This document shows positions 1 to 9,162 of a stretch of DNA of 64,000 bases, piece by piece. The position numbers and the translations under genes were made by a program. Source of the DNA: Halobellus salinus (GTDB lineage: Archaea; Halobacteriota; Halobacteria; Halobacteriales; Haloferacaceae); NCBI RefSeq assembly GCF_014646875.1, contig NZ_BMOC01000009.1:55937-119936 (forward strand). Reading direction: 5' to 3'. Position 1 is the stretch's first letter. The number at the start of each line of letters is the position of its first letter. The notes under the pieces were generated by a model. The model did not search any database and was not told the origin of the DNA. It worked only from the letters and a program-made list of their open reading frames with translations.

Positions 1-107
1 ACCAAGATCGCCAAAATCGGTCCATAACGGTATAACGCCCGCAGATATCGATATTTTGCCCGAAGTAATCGACCTCGGCAACAACTCGATTTGTGGGTAA
101 GAGACAG

Positions 108-471
108 TGGTTTATCGCGGGGATGAATCCGACAACAGGGACGCTGACCACGAGTAGTAACTATTCCGACAGCATATTGTAACGTAAGCACATCAGGCAA
201 AAATTGGAGTTGGATTGGGGTCTCCATCATTAAAAAGCAACCCTGCGTCGAGTGTTCTACTCACCCAGCGGGGTTGAGTCGGGTCGATGGCACGGCCCGT
301 GAGGTGCAAGCGGATACACAAAGCACACCACGCCACTTGGGTGGCCCGACGCACCACCCACGAACCACAGCCGAGACCACCGTGGCCTCGGTCAGGGTGG
401 CTCCGGGGACGGAGGAACGGCCTGTTGTCCCACGAAGGAATCCCCGCGCTTCACCGCGGGGAGGATGTCAA
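108..471 (+). mobile_element. Decayed TnpB-type (IS200/IS605-like) element relic
   Basis: No gene is visible in 1-467. A left-end-like block at about 108-135 ends in the same GATGAATCCGAC box that follows the left-end hairpin of the intact element at 56952-58421, but its 5' hairpin arm and TTAC flank are lost. A well preserved right end runs from about 437 to 471: a GC hairpin with loop near CTTCAC, then GAGGATGTCAA. The about 300 bases between hold no recognisable transposase, so this is an internally deleted or decayed copy. Its last bases overlap the stop codon of the convergent gene at 468. Bases 1-107 show nothing I can name. Confidence 0.6.
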
Positions 472-848
472 CCCGGCGCGGTGATCGCAAGCGCCCAGAC
501 GCCGAAGACGATCGTGCCCAGGATGACGCTGACCACGACGTGGATGAACGTGATGTACGCCGACATGCGCGTCGACTCGTCGTAGAGCGCCCGGATGGCG
601 ACGCCGTCGAGGACGATGGCGGCGACGACACCGAGAAAGATCGGCAGTTGGGTCTCCGCGGCGAACGTCGCCACCAACACGCTGACGGCGGCCGGAACCG
701 GACCGACGACGAACGCGTTCCGGATCGGGACGTCGCCGAGGACGTTCCGGGCGGCGATGTGGGCGGTGACCGAGAGGAAGATCGCGAAGGAAGCGAACGT
801 GCCGGCGACAGCGAGCGGCCCTTCGGGAGCGGCCTGGAGAAGGAACAT
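468..848 (-). CDS. Small haloarchaeal integral membrane protein (126 aa)
   Basis: The 126-residue product is almost entirely hydrophobic, with about four membrane segments (roughly residues 8-30, 42-64, 66-88 and 98-122) and no signal peptide or catalytic motif. I do not recognise a function. It lies 22 nt downstream of tbp on the same strand and is probably cotranscribed with it. Its C-terminus ends in the residues ITAPG, and the TGA stop is the reverse complement of the TCA in the terminal TCAA of the transposon relic on the other strand, so the gene's 3' boundary is set by that element. Confidence 0.75.
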   Translation of the reverse strand: MFLLQAAPEGPLAVAGTFASFAIFLSVTAHIAARNVLGDVPIRNAFVVGPVPAAVSVLVATFAAETQLPIFLGVVAAIVLDGVAIRALYDESTRMSAYITFIHVVVSVILGTIVFGVWALAITAPG

Positions 849-870
849 CGAAACGGACGTCGAGGCGGCC

Positions 871-1434
871 TCAGCCCTCGAGTAACCCGAGTTCGTCCAA
901 ACGGGAGACGATCACGTCGACGGCTTCGCGGGCGTCGTCAGGGGCTTTACCGCCGGTGATGACGAGCTTCCCGGAGCCGAAAAGCAGCGCGACCACCGAC
1001 GGCTCATCGAGCCGGTAGACCAACCCGGGGAACTGTTCGGGTTCGTACTCGATGTTCTCTAAGCCGAGCCCGATGGCGATGGCGTTGAGGTTGAGGCTCT
1101 CGCCGAGATCGGCGGAGGTGACGATGTTCTGGACGGTGATCTCGGGGTCGTCGTCGACCGGGATCTTCAGCTCCCGGAGCTTCTCGAAGACGATGCGGAG
1201 GCTCTCGTGGACGTCGTCGGTGGATTTCGCACCGGTACAGACGATCTTGCCCGACCGGAAGATGAGCGCCGCCGACTTGGGCTCCTGGGTCCGGTAGACC
1301 AGCCCGGGGAACTGCTCGGGGTCGTAGTCGGCGCCTTCGAGGTCCATCGCCACGCTCTGGAGGTCGAGTTCCTGCCCGATCCCGGTGGAGGCGACGACGT
1401 TCTCGATGTTGATTGTATCCTTGGGGTCGCTCAT
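871..1434 (-). CDS. tbp: TATA-box binding protein
   Basis: General transcription factor that bends promoter DNA and recruits TFB and RNA polymerase. The 187-residue protein shows the classical twofold repeat: residues about 5-90 and 95-180 each contain the signature PEQFPGLVYR followed by a GK-(I/L)-V-(C/I)-TG segment. Length is normal for archaeal TBP. A TATA-like A/T-rich block lies 20-36 nt upstream of the ATG, consistent with a leaderless mRNA. Haloarchaea often carry several tbp paralogues; this window shows one, placed opposite trmG10 and next to a membrane gene, so it cannot be said whether it is the main copy. Confidence 0.95.
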   Translation of the reverse strand: MSDPKDTINIENVVASTGIGQELDLQSVAMDLEGADYDPEQFPGLVYRTQEPKSAALIFRSGKIVCTGAKSTDDVHESLRIVFEKLRELKIPVDDDPEITVQNIVTSADLGESLNLNAIAIGLGLENIEYEPEQFPGLVYRLDEPSVVALLFGSGKLVITGGKAPDDAREAVDVIVSRLDELGLLEG

Positions 1435-1452
1435 ATATCGACTTAAACGACG

Positions 1453-1470
1453 TATTTAAGATTTAAAAAG
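1453..1470 (-). promoter_or_regulatory. TATA box region between tbp and trmG10
   Basis: An A/T-rich tract with TTTAAG and TTTAAA motifs stands out in otherwise GC-rich DNA. Its distance to the tbp ATG (about 20-35 nt) matches a haloarchaeal leaderless promoter. It could also serve the divergent trmG10 gene if that starts near 1532. Confidence 0.6.
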
Positions 1471-1531
1471 GTTGGTGCAAGACCGCGAACGTATTCGACA
1501 CGCTGATTTGACCGGACGTCCAGATTCGGAC

Positions 1532-2521
1532 GTGTACTGCCTGGAGTTCGCGGGCGATGCCGTCGACGAGCCGATGGCGGCATTAGAGGCCGAGCGAGCG
1601 GCCGCCTCCGGCGTCGAACGGGTCGCACCGGGACTCGCGACCGCCCGTGGGCTGCGGATCGATCGCGCGCCGACGCTGGCGTACACGCGGCGCGCCTCGG
1701 AACTCATCGGGCGCACGACCGCTGACGTCGGCGGGGCGGTCGCGGTGCTCGAAGCCGCGTCGATCGATCGAACCGGGAGCGTCGCGGTTCGGGCCCGGAA
1801 CGTCCGGTCGACCGCCGACGTGAGTACCGCGGCCGCCGAGCGCGACCTGGGGAGCGTCCTCGTGGACCGCGGGTTCGGAATCGACCTCGACGACCCCGAC
1901 CACGAACTCCGGGCGGTGTTCGCCGACGACGTCTGCCTGGTGGGATGGCAGGTCGCCGAACGCGACGCGGAGTTCGGGTCGCGGGCACCCACCGACCGGC
2001 CGTTCTTTCAGCCGGGGAGTATGGCCCCGGTCGACGCCCGAGCCTACCTCAACCTCGCCGCCGGACCGGCGCTCCCCGAGGCCACGGTGTTCGACCCGAT
2101 GTGCGGCACCGGCGGACTCCTGCTCGAGGCCGGCCTGATCGGCGCCCGCTCCCTGGGTTCGGACGCCCAGTGGAAGATGGCCCGCGGGGCCGCGGAGAAC
2201 CTCGCACACTACCTGCCCGACGCGCGGTGGGACGTCGTCCGCGGCGACGCTACGGCGCTCCCGTTCGACGACGGTATCGCCGACGCGGTCGTCTTCGACG
2301 CGCCGTACGGCCGGCAGTCGAAGATCGCGGGCCACGAACTCGAAGCACTCGTCGGCGGTGCCCTGGGGGAGGCCGCGCGGGTCGCGCCGGCGTGTGTCCT
2401 CGTTGCCGACGGGCCGTGGGAGGCGGCCGCCCGCGACGCCGGGTGGACGGTCGAGGCGCGGTTCGAGCGGCGGGTCCACGGATCACTGACACGACACGTT
2501 CACGTGTTGCGGCGGGCGTAG
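1532..2521 (+). CDS. trmG10: tRNA (guanine-10-N2) methyltransferase, Trm11/TrmG10 family
   Basis: Predicted to dimethylate G10 of tRNA with S-adenosylmethionine. An N-terminal THUMP-like region (about residues 1-150) precedes a Rossmann methyltransferase domain. Visible motifs are motif I FDPMCGTGGLLLEAGL, the acidic position in SLGSD, and the amino-methyltransferase motif IV FDAPYGRQS (the D-P-P-Y type, here D-A-P-Y). I chose the GTG at 1532, which starts V-Y-C-L-E-F as in family members; the open frame reaches back to a TTG at 1472, which would add 20 unlikely residues. It is divergent from tbp. Confidence 0.88.
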   Translation: MYCLEFAGDAVDEPMAALEAERAAASGVERVAPGLATARGLRIDRAPTLAYTRRASELIGRTTADVGGAVAVLEAASIDRTGSVAVRARNVRSTADVSTAAAERDLGSVLVDRGFGIDLDDPDHELRAVFADDVCLVGWQVAERDAEFGSRAPTDRPFFQPGSMAPVDARAYLNLAAGPALPEATVFDPMCGTGGLLLEAGLIGARSLGSDAQWKMARGAAENLAHYLPDARWDVVRGDATALPFDDGIADAVVFDAPYGRQSKIAGHELEALVGGALGEAARVAPACVLVADGPWEAAARDAGWTVEARFERRVHGSLTRHVHVLRRA

Positions 2522-2548
2522 CCGGCGGCGGTCGTCGATCCCGACCTG

Positions 2549-3154
2549 CTACCGCTCGGTACTCGCGACGATCGATTCGCCCGCCCGGAGCGTGTCGCCC
2601 TCCTCGATTATGAGGTCGTCGCGGTCGTACGCCGGCGGCAGCAACACGTCCGCCCGCGACCCGAAGTCAATGTGTCCGAGCCGCTGGGCCCGCGAGAGGT
2701 CGTCGCCCGCGGCGACGTAGGGGTGGATCCGCCGGGCGAACGCCCCGGCGATCAACGACACCTCCGCCGGCCCGTCGTCGGTGGCGATGTCGATGTCGAC
2801 CCGCTCGTTCCGCTCGGAGTCCTTCGAGAACGCCAGCTTGTGCGCGCCCGGCCGGTGGGTCACGCGCTCGATGGTCCCGTTGAACGGCGCGCGGTTCACG
2901 TGGACGTCGGTCGCGCTCATGTACACCCCGACGCGGAGCTGCTCGCCCTCTTCGCGAACGACCGAGACACGGCCGTCGGCGGGCGACACCACGCCCGGTC
3001 CGGAGGGTCGACGGTCGGGGTCCCGGAAAAACCACGCCACGAACGCCCCGGCCGCGAGCGCCACGACTGCGAGCGGCGGGGCGAAGATGCTCAAAGCCGC
3101 AGCGGCCCCGAACGCCGGGAGCGCGAACCGCCGGACACCGGGCGCAAACCGCAT
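2549..3154 (-). CDS. asd: Archaetidylserine (phosphatidylserine-type) decarboxylase proenzyme
   Basis: Pyruvoyl-dependent enzyme that converts archaetidylserine to archaetidylethanolamine in polar lipid synthesis. The protein is the short form (201 aa). It has two N-terminal membrane helices (about residues 8-45), the SPADGRV motif, the VHVNRAPFNG segment, and the self-cleavage site in IDFGSRADVLLP near residue 170, where cleavage between G and S would produce the pyruvoyl group. It lies 3 nt downstream of the RFC-like gene on the same strand, so the two are likely cotranscribed. Confidence 0.9.
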   Translation of the reverse strand: MRFAPGVRRFALPAFGAAAALSIFAPPLAVVALAAGAFVAWFFRDPDRRPSGPGVVSPADGRVSVVREEGEQLRVGVYMSATDVHVNRAPFNGTIERVTHRPGAHKLAFSKDSERNERVDIDIATDDGPAEVSLIAGAFARRIHPYVAAGDDLSRAQRLGHIDFGSRADVLLPPAYDRDDLIIEEGDTLRAGESIVASTER

Positions 3155-3157
3155 CGG

Positions 3158-4252
3158 TCAGGCCACCGCCTCCCGGTCGAGTTCCGACTGCCCGCCCGCC
3201 CACGCCGAGAGCAGGTGGGTGAGGTGAAGCCGGGGGTCGTTACCTTCGGCGAGGTCCACGTCGACGCTCCCGGCGAGGCGGTGGAGCCGCACGATATTCG
3301 TGGAGCCGAACTCTTCGGGGTAGGTGTCTGCCACCTGGAGGAGTCCCGCGAGCAGTTCCTGGCCGCCAAATCCCTCGTCGTCCAGGAGCGACGTGATCGT
3401 CTTCCGAGCGTCGCGGATCTCCCCGGCCGCGGCGTCGTCGAGGACCGCTCTCAGCGCGTTGTCGTGGCCGACGTCCGACAGCGCGGTCTCGGCGGCCGAC
3501 GCGGTGATCTCGCCGCCGCCCTCGGTCGCGGCGTGTTGTGCGGCGAGAACGGCGTACCGGAGGTCCCCACCCGCCTTCGACGCGATCAGGTTCAACGCCA
3601 GCGACTCGGCGTCGACCCCTTCGGCGTCTGCAATGGCCGCGAGCACCGCCTCGGTTTCGTCGGTCGACGGCGCGCGGACTGGAATCGGAAAACACCGCGA
3701 CCGGATCGCGGGGATGAGCTTCGAGGGTTGGCGGGTCGCGATCACGAACTGGGTGCTCCGGTGGTACCGCTCCATCACCCGGCGGAGCGCCTGCTGGAAG
3801 TCCCCCCGGATGGTTTCTGCGTTGTCGAGCAACACCGTCTTGTACGACCCCGAGGCAGGTTGGTACGACGACAGCTCCTGAAGGATGTGAGAGATCATGT
3901 CCCGCTTCGACCAGTTGCGTTTGTACTTGTTCCGGCCGTCGCCGCGGCGGTACTGCTTCGAGAACGCGGTCTGGCCCTGGAGGAACCGCGAGAACCGGGG
4001 GTCCTCCCGGATCTGCTTTTTTGTCCGCTCGAAAAAGTCGGCAACGTTGATTTCGACCAGGTCGGCGTCGGGGTCGGCGTGGGCTTCGGCCGCCAGCGCG
4101 CGCACTGCCGCGGTCTTCCCGGCGCCCGACGGGCCGCGGACCACGAGATTCATGGGCTCATCAACCGTCCGAGAGAGCCGCTCGCGAACCGCCGACTGGG
4201 GAAGCTCCGACAGCGACGGGGCGTGGGTCTCGGTCCAGAGTGGCGCGTCCAT
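3158..4252 (-). CDS. rfcC: Replication factor C small-subunit-like AAA+ ATPase
   Basis: A 364-residue clamp-loader-type protein. It has Walker A GPSGAGKT (residues about 40-47, differing from the usual GPPGTGKT), a lid/arginine-finger region with AIRSRCF, and a C-terminal RFC collar-like helical domain. The Walker B position reads VLLDNAET, lacking the DEAD-box acidic pair of typical RFC small subunits, so ATP hydrolysis may be weak or absent. This fits the second small RFC subunit known from haloarchaea, which accompanies RfcA and RfcB. It is located upstream of asd. The gene symbol is inferred from this family comparison. Confidence 0.8.
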   Translation of the reverse strand: MDAPLWTETHAPSLSELPQSAVRERLSRTVDEPMNLVVRGPSGAGKTAAVRALAAEAHADPDADLVEINVADFFERTKKQIREDPRFSRFLQGQTAFSKQYRRGDGRNKYKRNWSKRDMISHILQELSSYQPASGSYKTVLLDNAETIRGDFQQALRRVMERYHRSTQFVIATRQPSKLIPAIRSRCFPIPVRAPSTDETEAVLAAIADAEGVDAESLALNLIASKAGGDLRYAVLAAQHAATEGGGEITASAAETALSDVGHDNALRAVLDDAAAGEIRDARKTITSLLDDEGFGGQELLAGLLQVADTYPEEFGSTNIVRLHRLAGSVDVDLAEGNDPRLHLTHLLSAWAGGQSELDREAVA

Positions 4253-4317
4253 CGACCGCGGATAGTCGGCCGGAGGGTAAGAAACTCTCCCTCTGCGTCG
4301 GGGTCGTGTGTAGTTAC

Positions 4318-5027
<710 letters not shown>

Positions 5028-5246
5028 GTGGCGTGGTTCCTCCGCGTTCACGCGGACGAAGAGGTCAACCAGCTGCTCGAAGAGGAGTACAACTACCTCG
5101 GTGACCCGGAGGAGTCGTCCGGGTCGACCGGTCGGGGTCGGTCCGAGTTCGCTTCGGCGGCGGCACGCACCCGCCAGCGGCCTCCACGTCGCTATCTGTG
5201 GTTTTATATCGTTCCGTTGCCCCACACCGCACGTGGAGGTATCATA

Positions 5247-7115
5247 GTGGCCGCCACCGGTGGACCGAACCTGATCGCGATCGTGGCCGCGATCATCGGG
5301 ATCGGCGTTGTCGCCCAGGTCCTCTCGGACCGGTTTCAGGTCCCGAGCGTCGTGTTCCTGATCCTGGCGGGCGTGCTCTTCGGTCCGGAAGTGCTCGGCG
5401 TCGTCGGTCCCGACTCCTTCGGGAACGCGCTCGGTGCGATCGTGGGGCTTTCGGTCGCGATCATCGTCTTCGAGGGCGCGTTCCACCTCCGGATAGACGA
5501 CCTCCAGGAGTCGCCCGGGCCAACCCTGAAGCTGATTACGGTCGGGGCCGCAATCGCCTTGATCGGCACGGCCGTCGCGGTGCGGTTCCTGCTCGGCGCG
5601 GCGTGGGACGTGGCGTTTCTGATCGGCGCACTGTTGGTCGCAACCGGGCCGACGGTCGTCACCCCGATCCTCGAGGTAGTGCCCGCTCGCGACCGCGTAG
5701 AGACTGCCTTGGAGACTGAGGGGATCGTCAACGACGTGACGGCGGCGATTCTGGCGGTTGTGATCTTTCAGGCGGTCAGCCTCGGGACGACTGACCCGCT
5801 CAAACTCCTCACCCTGTTCGCCGAGCGGCTCGGAGTCGGGATCCTCATCGGCGGGTTGGTCGCGGCGGCGCTGTACTACGGACTCCGGTACATCGACCTC
5901 TCGCCGGGGAGCGCCCCCCGAAACGCGCGACTCCTCGTGCTCGCGGGGGCGCTCGTGGCGTACGGCGTCGCCGACACCATCGACACGGAGGCGGGCGTCG
6001 CTGCCGTCGCCACCGCGGGCATCCTGCTCGGCAACCTCGAGATCCCGTACGAAGAAGAGATCTCCGCGTTCAAAGGCGACGTGACGCTCATCGTGTTGTC
6101 GTTCGTCTTCATTACGCTTGCGGCGCTTCTGCGGTTCGACATCCTGGTCGACATCGGTCTCCGTGGGTTCGTGGTCGCCGTGGTCGTCGCACTGGTGCTC
6201 CGGCCGATCCTGATGTTCGTCTCGACGTCGGGCGACCGGTTCACCACGGGCGAAAGGTGGTTCATGAGCCTGGTGGGTCCCCGCGGGATCATCCCCGCGT
6301 CGGTGGCGACGCTGTTTGCGATCCAGCTCCGAAGCGCGGGGCAGGCCGCCGCCGCCGACCTCCTCGTGGGGACCGTCTTTCTGGTCATCTTCGTGACCGT
6401 CGTTTTCGAGGGGGGATTCGCCAGACGGATCGCGGAATACTTCGACATCATCCCAATGCGTGTACTCATCATCGGAGGCGGGAGGGTGGGACGGTCGCTC
6501 GCCGAACGCCTCGAAGACCGCGGCGAAAACGTCGTGATCGTCGAACAGAACAAGCAAACAGTTGAGGTTGCGCGGAACGCCGGGTTCACCGCGCACCACG
6601 GGGACGGCACCGACACCGAGGTGCTCCGGTCGGCGGGCGTTGACAACGCGCGGATCGTCGTCGGCGCGACCGGTGACGACGACGTGAACCTACTGGTCTC
6701 ACAGCTCGCCCGCTCGAAGTTCGACCCTGAGACCATCCTTGCGCGGGTGAACGACCCCGACAACGCGGAGGCGTTCGAGGAACTCGGCGTCCGGGCGATC
6801 TCCGCGACGCTCGCGACCGCCCAGGCCATGGACAACTACATCGAGCGCCCCTCGATGATGGACTGGATGGCCGAGGTCGGCCACACCGGCGAGATCCAAG
6901 AGATCGACATCACCTCCGAGGACATCGCGGGGCGGACTGTCGGCGAGATCGGCCCGGAACTCCCCGAGGACACCCTCATCGCGCTGGTCCAGCGGGACGG
7001 GGAAACGAGCGTCCCGCAGCCGGAACTGCGGCTCGAACACGGCGACCGCCTCACCATCATCGGGGGTCGCGAGGAGGTCCACGAGGCGTTACAGTTCGTC
7101 CACCCCGACAGGTGA
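5247..7115 (+). CDS. NhaP-type Na+/H+ antiporter with C-terminal TrkA (RCK) domains
   Basis: Membrane cation/proton antiporter, predicted to expel Na+ or K+ and control pH. About 12 membrane helices fill residues 5-395 and include the family segments GPEVLG, VFEGAF and a GIVNDVT motif carrying the transport aspartate. These are followed by TrkA-N at about residues 404-525, with the dinucleotide-binding motif IIGGGRVG, and a TrkA-C domain at the end. The frame is open further upstream, but a GTG at 5247 preceded by GGAGGT (5234-5239) is the convincing start, giving 622 aa. The upstream extension falls in transposon debris. Confidence 0.88.
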   Translation: MAATGGPNLIAIVAAIIGIGVVAQVLSDRFQVPSVVFLILAGVLFGPEVLGVVGPDSFGNALGAIVGLSVAIIVFEGAFHLRIDDLQESPGPTLKLITVGAAIALIGTAVAVRFLLGAAWDVAFLIGALLVATGPTVVTPILEVVPARDRVETALETEGIVNDVTAAILAVVIFQAVSLGTTDPLKLLTLFAERLGVGILIGGLVAAALYYGLRYIDLSPGSAPRNARLLVLAGALVAYGVADTIDTEAGVAAVATAGILLGNLEIPYEEEISAFKGDVTLIVLSFVFITLAALLRFDILVDIGLRGFVVAVVVALVLRPILMFVSTSGDRFTTGERWFMSLVGPRGIIPASVATLFAIQLRSAGQAAAADLLVGTVFLVIFVTVVFEGGFARRIAEYFDIIPMRVLIIGGGRVGRSLAERLEDRGENVVIVEQNKQTVEVARNAGFTAHHGDGTDTEVLRSAGVDNARIVVGATGDDDVNLLVSQLARSKFDPETILARVNDPDNAEAFEELGVRAISATLATAQAMDNYIERPSMMDWMAEVGHTGEIQEIDITSEDIAGRTVGEIGPELPEDTLIALVQRDGETSVPQPELRLEHGDRLTIIGGREEVHEALQFVHPDR

Positions 7116-7260
7116 TCGAGCAGGGCGCGGCGGAGACCACGTCCGCGCCGGGGTGACCCCGGGAAACCGGCTCCTGTCAGACCCTCGTTCCGTGCTGCCC
7201 GGATGCCCCGACCGCGCGGTTTCGACGCGCTTATGCGGGTTGGACGGCAATCTGTTGGGG

Positions 7261-8649
7261 ATGAGTGACCGGGCTCTCGAGGTGGTCGAGTTTCTCCTCA
7301 CGGCGCACCTCTACACCGAGAATCGCGACCTCGACGCGAACGATCTGCCGCCGCGGTACCGGCGGGTGTTCTGGACGACCCCGTCCGAGGAGGAAGAGTC
7401 GGGCGACGGCGACCCGGACGTGGTCGACATCGAACGCCCGCTCGTCGTCACCGACACCGTCGCGCGGAAAGCGACCGGTGTCGAGCACCCTTGGGACGCG
7501 GTTTCGGACCTGCTTTTCACCCAGCGCGAGGACTTTTCGGGCCGGGTGTCGGTCACCCAGCCCGATATGGCGCTGGAGTGGTATCTCGACCGCGCCGACC
7601 GCAACCGGCTGTCGACGAACCCCACAGTCGCCGCCACTGCCGAAGGCCGAGACGACGTCGAGGTGACACACGCCGAGGCCAGGGACCACACCCGGCCGAT
7701 CCAGGCCGACCGGGTCTGGATCGACAGCCTACTCGAAGAGTACTTCGACGCCGACGAGGACGCGGAGATGCTTGACCTCGTGCAGGTCCGCGCCCCCGAG
7801 GAGATCGAGATGACCCTCGAGGACCTGGTGTTGACCGGCGACCAGGAAGGCGAGATCCAGAAGCTAATGCAGGCGATCGAACACCGCGAATACCTCGCTG
7901 AGATCGGGCTCCGGGAGATCGGGAAGATCCTGTTCGTCGGCCCGCCAGGCACGGGAAAGACGACCGTGTCGCGGGCGCTGGCCCACGAACTCGGGCTCCC
8001 GTTCGTCGAAGTGAAGCTGTCTATGATCACCAGCCAGTATCTCGGCGAAACCGCAAAGAACGTCGAGAAGACCTTCGAGGTCGCAAAGCGGCTCTCGCCG
8101 TGTATCCTGTTTATCGACGAGTTCGACTCGGTGGCGAAGACCCGCCGGTCGGACGAACACGCCGCGCTGAAGCGTGCGGTCAACACCCTGCTCAAAAGCA
8201 TCGACGACATTTCTCTGATCCGCGACGAGGTGATCCTCATCGGCGCCACCAACCACCCCGACCAGCTGGATTCGGCGGCGTGGCGCCGGTTCGACGAGAT
8301 CGTGAACTTCCCCAAACCCGACCGGGACATGCGCGCTGACATCCTTCGGATCATCACCCGCCGGATGGAGATCGACGACTTCGACCCCACCGCGGTCGCG
8401 GACCTGACACAGGGGCTCACCGGGTCGGACCTCCGGATGGTGCTCCGGGAGGCCGTTCTGGAGGCGCTGACCGAGGAGCGGACCACCCTAACTCAGGCGG
8501 ACATCGTCGCCGCCGTCGAGGACTTCGAGGAGCGGGACAACCTCAAGAACATGGACGATTTCGACAACTGGGAGGGGTCGCCCGGGGAGAATCCGGACTC
8601 CGACACCCACGATCACGACCACTCACACGGGATCGAGAAGAGCAGCTGA
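7261..8649 (+). CDS. AAA+ ATPase of the 26S-regulatory/SpoVK-like group
   Basis: A 462-residue ATPase. The first 200 residues are unlike known domains. The AAA module then shows Walker A GPPGTGKT (about residues 226-233), Walker B CILFIDEFD (about 281-289), sensor 1 IGATNHPD and an arginine-finger-like WRRFDE. It ends in a His/Asp-rich tail (HDHDHSHG) that could bind metal or be disordered. The start is the ATG at 7261, directly after a GGGG tract; upstream in-frame codons are not protein-like. The substrate is unknown: it resembles proteasome-type unfoldases but has no visible N-terminal coiled coil. Confidence 0.85.
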   Translation: MSDRALEVVEFLLTAHLYTENRDLDANDLPPRYRRVFWTTPSEEEESGDGDPDVVDIERPLVVTDTVARKATGVEHPWDAVSDLLFTQREDFSGRVSVTQPDMALEWYLDRADRNRLSTNPTVAATAEGRDDVEVTHAEARDHTRPIQADRVWIDSLLEEYFDADEDAEMLDLVQVRAPEEIEMTLEDLVLTGDQEGEIQKLMQAIEHREYLAEIGLREIGKILFVGPPGTGKTTVSRALAHELGLPFVEVKLSMITSQYLGETAKNVEKTFEVAKRLSPCILFIDEFDSVAKTRRSDEHAALKRAVNTLLKSIDDISLIRDEVILIGATNHPDQLDSAAWRRFDEIVNFPKPDRDMRADILRIITRRMEIDDFDPTAVADLTQGLTGSDLRMVLREAVLEALTEERTTLTQADIVAAVEDFEERDNLKNMDDFDNWEGSPGENPDSDTHDHDHSHGIEKSS

Positions 8650-8790
8650 TCCACCGTTTTATCCCGTTGGGTTCGCTCCGCGCCGGCTTCCGGTGAGGTT
8701 GGTCGCCTCGCTCCACTGACGGGAACGGACAACCCCGCCCCGACCGACAACCGAAGCTATAGACGCCTCCTGGGAGTAGCCCACGCCACG

Positions 8791-9111
8791 ATGTCGTGGT
8801 ATCTCCTGATACTCGCGGGGCTCTTCGAGATCGGGTGGGCGATCGGACTCGAATACTCCGAGGGGTTCTCGAAGCCGATCCCGACGCTCGGCACCGCTGT
8901 CGCCATGATCGTCAGTCTGGTACTCCTCTCACAGGCCGTCGAAGACCTTCCCATCGGCACGGCGTACGCCGTCTGGACGGGCATCGGTGCCGTCGGGACG
9001 GCGTCGCTCGGGATCGTCCTCTTCGACGAGTCGGTGTCCATCCTCCGGATGGGATTCATCGGCCTGATCGTCCTCGGCATCGTCGGGCTCCACGCCGCGG
9101 GCGGCCACTGA
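8791..9111 (+). CDS. Small multidrug resistance (SMR/SugE-type) exporter
   Basis: A 106-residue protein with four membrane helices, the standard SMR size. The essential membrane glutamate is present in the first helix (LFEIGWAIGLEY), and the family segment PIGTAYAVWTGIGAVGT is intact. SugE/Gdx-type SMRs export guanidinium or quaternary ammonium ions as antiparallel dimers; the W-T-G-I-G pattern is shared by several subgroups, so the substrate is not assigned. It is monocistronic, with a TATA-like AGCTATAG upstream. Confidence 0.9.
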   Translation: MSWYLLILAGLFEIGWAIGLEYSEGFSKPIPTLGTAVAMIVSLVLLSQAVEDLPIGTAYAVWTGIGAVGTASLGIVLFDESVSILRMGFIGLIVLGIVGLHAAGGH

Positions 9112-9162
9112 CCCGCCTCGTGCTCGGGTTCTTTATGCCTCGCCGGGACGCAACACAGCACG

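Noticed and set aside
255..275. Similarity of CTCACCCAGCGGGGTTG to a segment near 57195
   Set aside because: The match is short and in the wrong relative orientation for two copies of one element, so it may be chance.
5028..5246. N-terminal extension of the antiporter starting at the GTG at 5028
   Set aside because: The added 73 residues are not protein-like, overlap transposon debris, and a GTG at 5247 has a good GGAGGT site.
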